From positions 1-64,000 of the forward strand of contig NZ_JACSQN010000010.1 in NCBI RefSeq assembly GCF_014836615.1: DNA of 64,000 bases, given 5' to 3'. Positions 63,222 through 64,000 of this stretch are shown here, piece by piece. The notes under the pieces are model-generated. The model was given only the letters and a program-made list of their open reading frames with translations. It was not told where the DNA came from and did no database searches. Both the position numbers and the translations under genes were made by a program. Each line of letters opens with the position of its first letter. Position 1 is the first letter of the stretch. The stretch is from Sporosarcina quadrami. Lineage in GTDB: Bacteria; Bacillota; Bacilli; Bacillales_A; Planococcaceae.

Positions 63222-64000
63222 TTACTTTGGCAAGTTTTGTTCGTTATGAATATATCTCACAAGTAACATCGAGATTTCAGTAGACCGGTAATAGAGCCGT
63301 GTTCCTTTGAACAATTGTTGGAAAGGTGATATGAGTGCATCCATGATGACCAGATTAGGGGTTTCTGACCGCATTTCAGCCAAAAAGAATTCCGTAAATT
63401 TTATTCCTTCTTCGGACTTCTCTTTCTTCACCATCGTCAGGAACTGTTCGAGCTTTTCAACAGCTTGTGAAGCGCAAAAAGGAGCGGTTTCAGTTTCTTC
63501 CATTAATGCAGATGAATAATTCTTACCGAGCAATGTATCTTCGTTCCTTATCATATCATCCATGATGGCATCTACGCGACGTATCGTGAAATGCACTAGG
63601 TCATCGATGTCGATTGTTTCAGCGGATGATGATTGGAAGTGGATGAGGTGCTGGATGACGCCTAGAATCATGACTGCACAATCAAGTACAAACGGTTCCG
63701 CTTCTTCTCCGTAGACATCTGCCAGTCGCGAAGTAAGCCAGTTTAACTCCATTAGATGGTGTTTTCTAACAAAACTCCTCAATTCGGCATCGCCAGAGTA
63801 GAAGACAGCTTCATAAATTGATAGTAGGTTATGTTCTCGATTCACACGCATTCGGATGAGAATTTGTTCTGCTAATATGTTTTTATCCCGTTTGTCTTTA
63901 CCTTGCTGCATTTCATGCCTGCGAACAATTGACTCTTCGTGGGCAAACTCAAAAATGGCGATAAGGCATTCGTTTTTGGATGTGAAGTAATTATAGAAAG
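63222..64000 (-). CDS. TetR-family transcriptional regulator, cut by the window edge
   Basis: The frame runs open past 63911 to the right edge. The extra upstream residues read FYNYFTSKNECLIAIFEFAH, the end of a TetR-type helix-turn-helix (Y-x-Y-F-x-S-K). Therefore ATG 63911 is internal and the true start is beyond the window. At least 259 residues. The C-terminal ligand domain is not of a recognised subclass. It may regulate a neighbour outside the window. Confidence 0.85.
   Translation of the reverse strand, partial: FYNYFTSKNECLIAIFEFAHEESIVRRHEMQQGKDKRDKNILAEQILIRMRVNREHNLLSIYEAVFYSGDAELRSFVRKHHLMELNWLTSRLADVYGEEAEPFVLDCAVMILGVIQHLIHFQSSSAETIDIDDLVHFTIRRVDAIMDDMIRNEDTLLGKNYSSALMEETETAPFCASQAVEKLEQFLTMVKKEKSEEGIKFTEFFLAEMRSETPNLVIMDALISPFQQLFKGTRLYYRSTEISMLLVRYIHNEQNLPK

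Overview
The window looks like a chromosomal segment of a Gram-positive, low-to-mid GC member of the Bacillales. The gene set (narGHJI with the staphylococcal-type nreABC oxygen/nitrate system, T-box argS, NrdR box, ABC/LytTR fusion regulator, CstA next to a CC-tailed small protein and an ArsA-type ATPase), strong AGGAGG ribosome sites and frequent TTG starts suggest Planococcaceae, perhaps Sporosarcina. That placement is inference, not a database match. No rRNA, tRNA, complete insertion sequence or CRISPR array was seen.

Layout. 1-3.7 kb: a 21-bp repeat block, T-box-controlled argS (-) and a DUF3221-type lipoprotein. 3.7-8 kb: a decayed gene, NrdR boxes and the ribonucleotide reductase operon nrdE-flavodoxin-nrdF. 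8-13 kb (-): a MOSC gene broken by one stop codon, then a peptide-export-like cluster (pseudo-ABC/LytTR regulator, ABC ATPase, permease, 26-residue membrane peptide, M50 protease). 13-31 kb: an anaerobic respiration block with Fnr-controlled ric/scdA, narGHJI, nreABC, a hemerythrin protein, a NarK-PAS fusion, and a full molybdenum cofactor set (moeB, moaB, moaC, moeA, mobB, moaE, moaD, mobA, moaA). The cofactor genes serve the molybdo-enzyme NarG.

31-34.4 kb: cstA, a small CC-ending protein and an ArsA-type ATPase. 34.4-36.9 kb: an AT-rich patch with a yybP-ykoY manganese riboswitch that no longer has its expected target, a kinase-like gene, gene remnants and small membrane proteins. 37-39.4 kb: hutG and a divergent AraC-type regulator. 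39.5-45 kb: a two-component system, a two-permease ABC exporter and a second ABC pair. 45.2-49.6 kb: hutU, hutI and a YjiH-type membrane protein.

49.7-57.4 kb: a PucR-type regulator followed by a racemase, an OPT transporter, DUF917, DUF1177, AroM and an aminopeptidase-like protein. This reads as an uncharacterised catabolic pathway. 57.5-64 kb: a SEC-C protein, an accessory patch with repeats, a GNAT gene and a membrane protein, an RluF-like pseudouridine synthase, a frameshifted small gene, an AIM24 protein and a TetR-type regulator cut by the window edge.

The most interesting items are: tandem repeats at four intergenic sites that all keep an exact 21-bp period although their sequences differ; the orphan manganese riboswitch; the M50/ABC/mini-peptide cluster; the CstA/CC-tail/ArsA set; and the DUF917/DUF1177/AroM catabolic operon.
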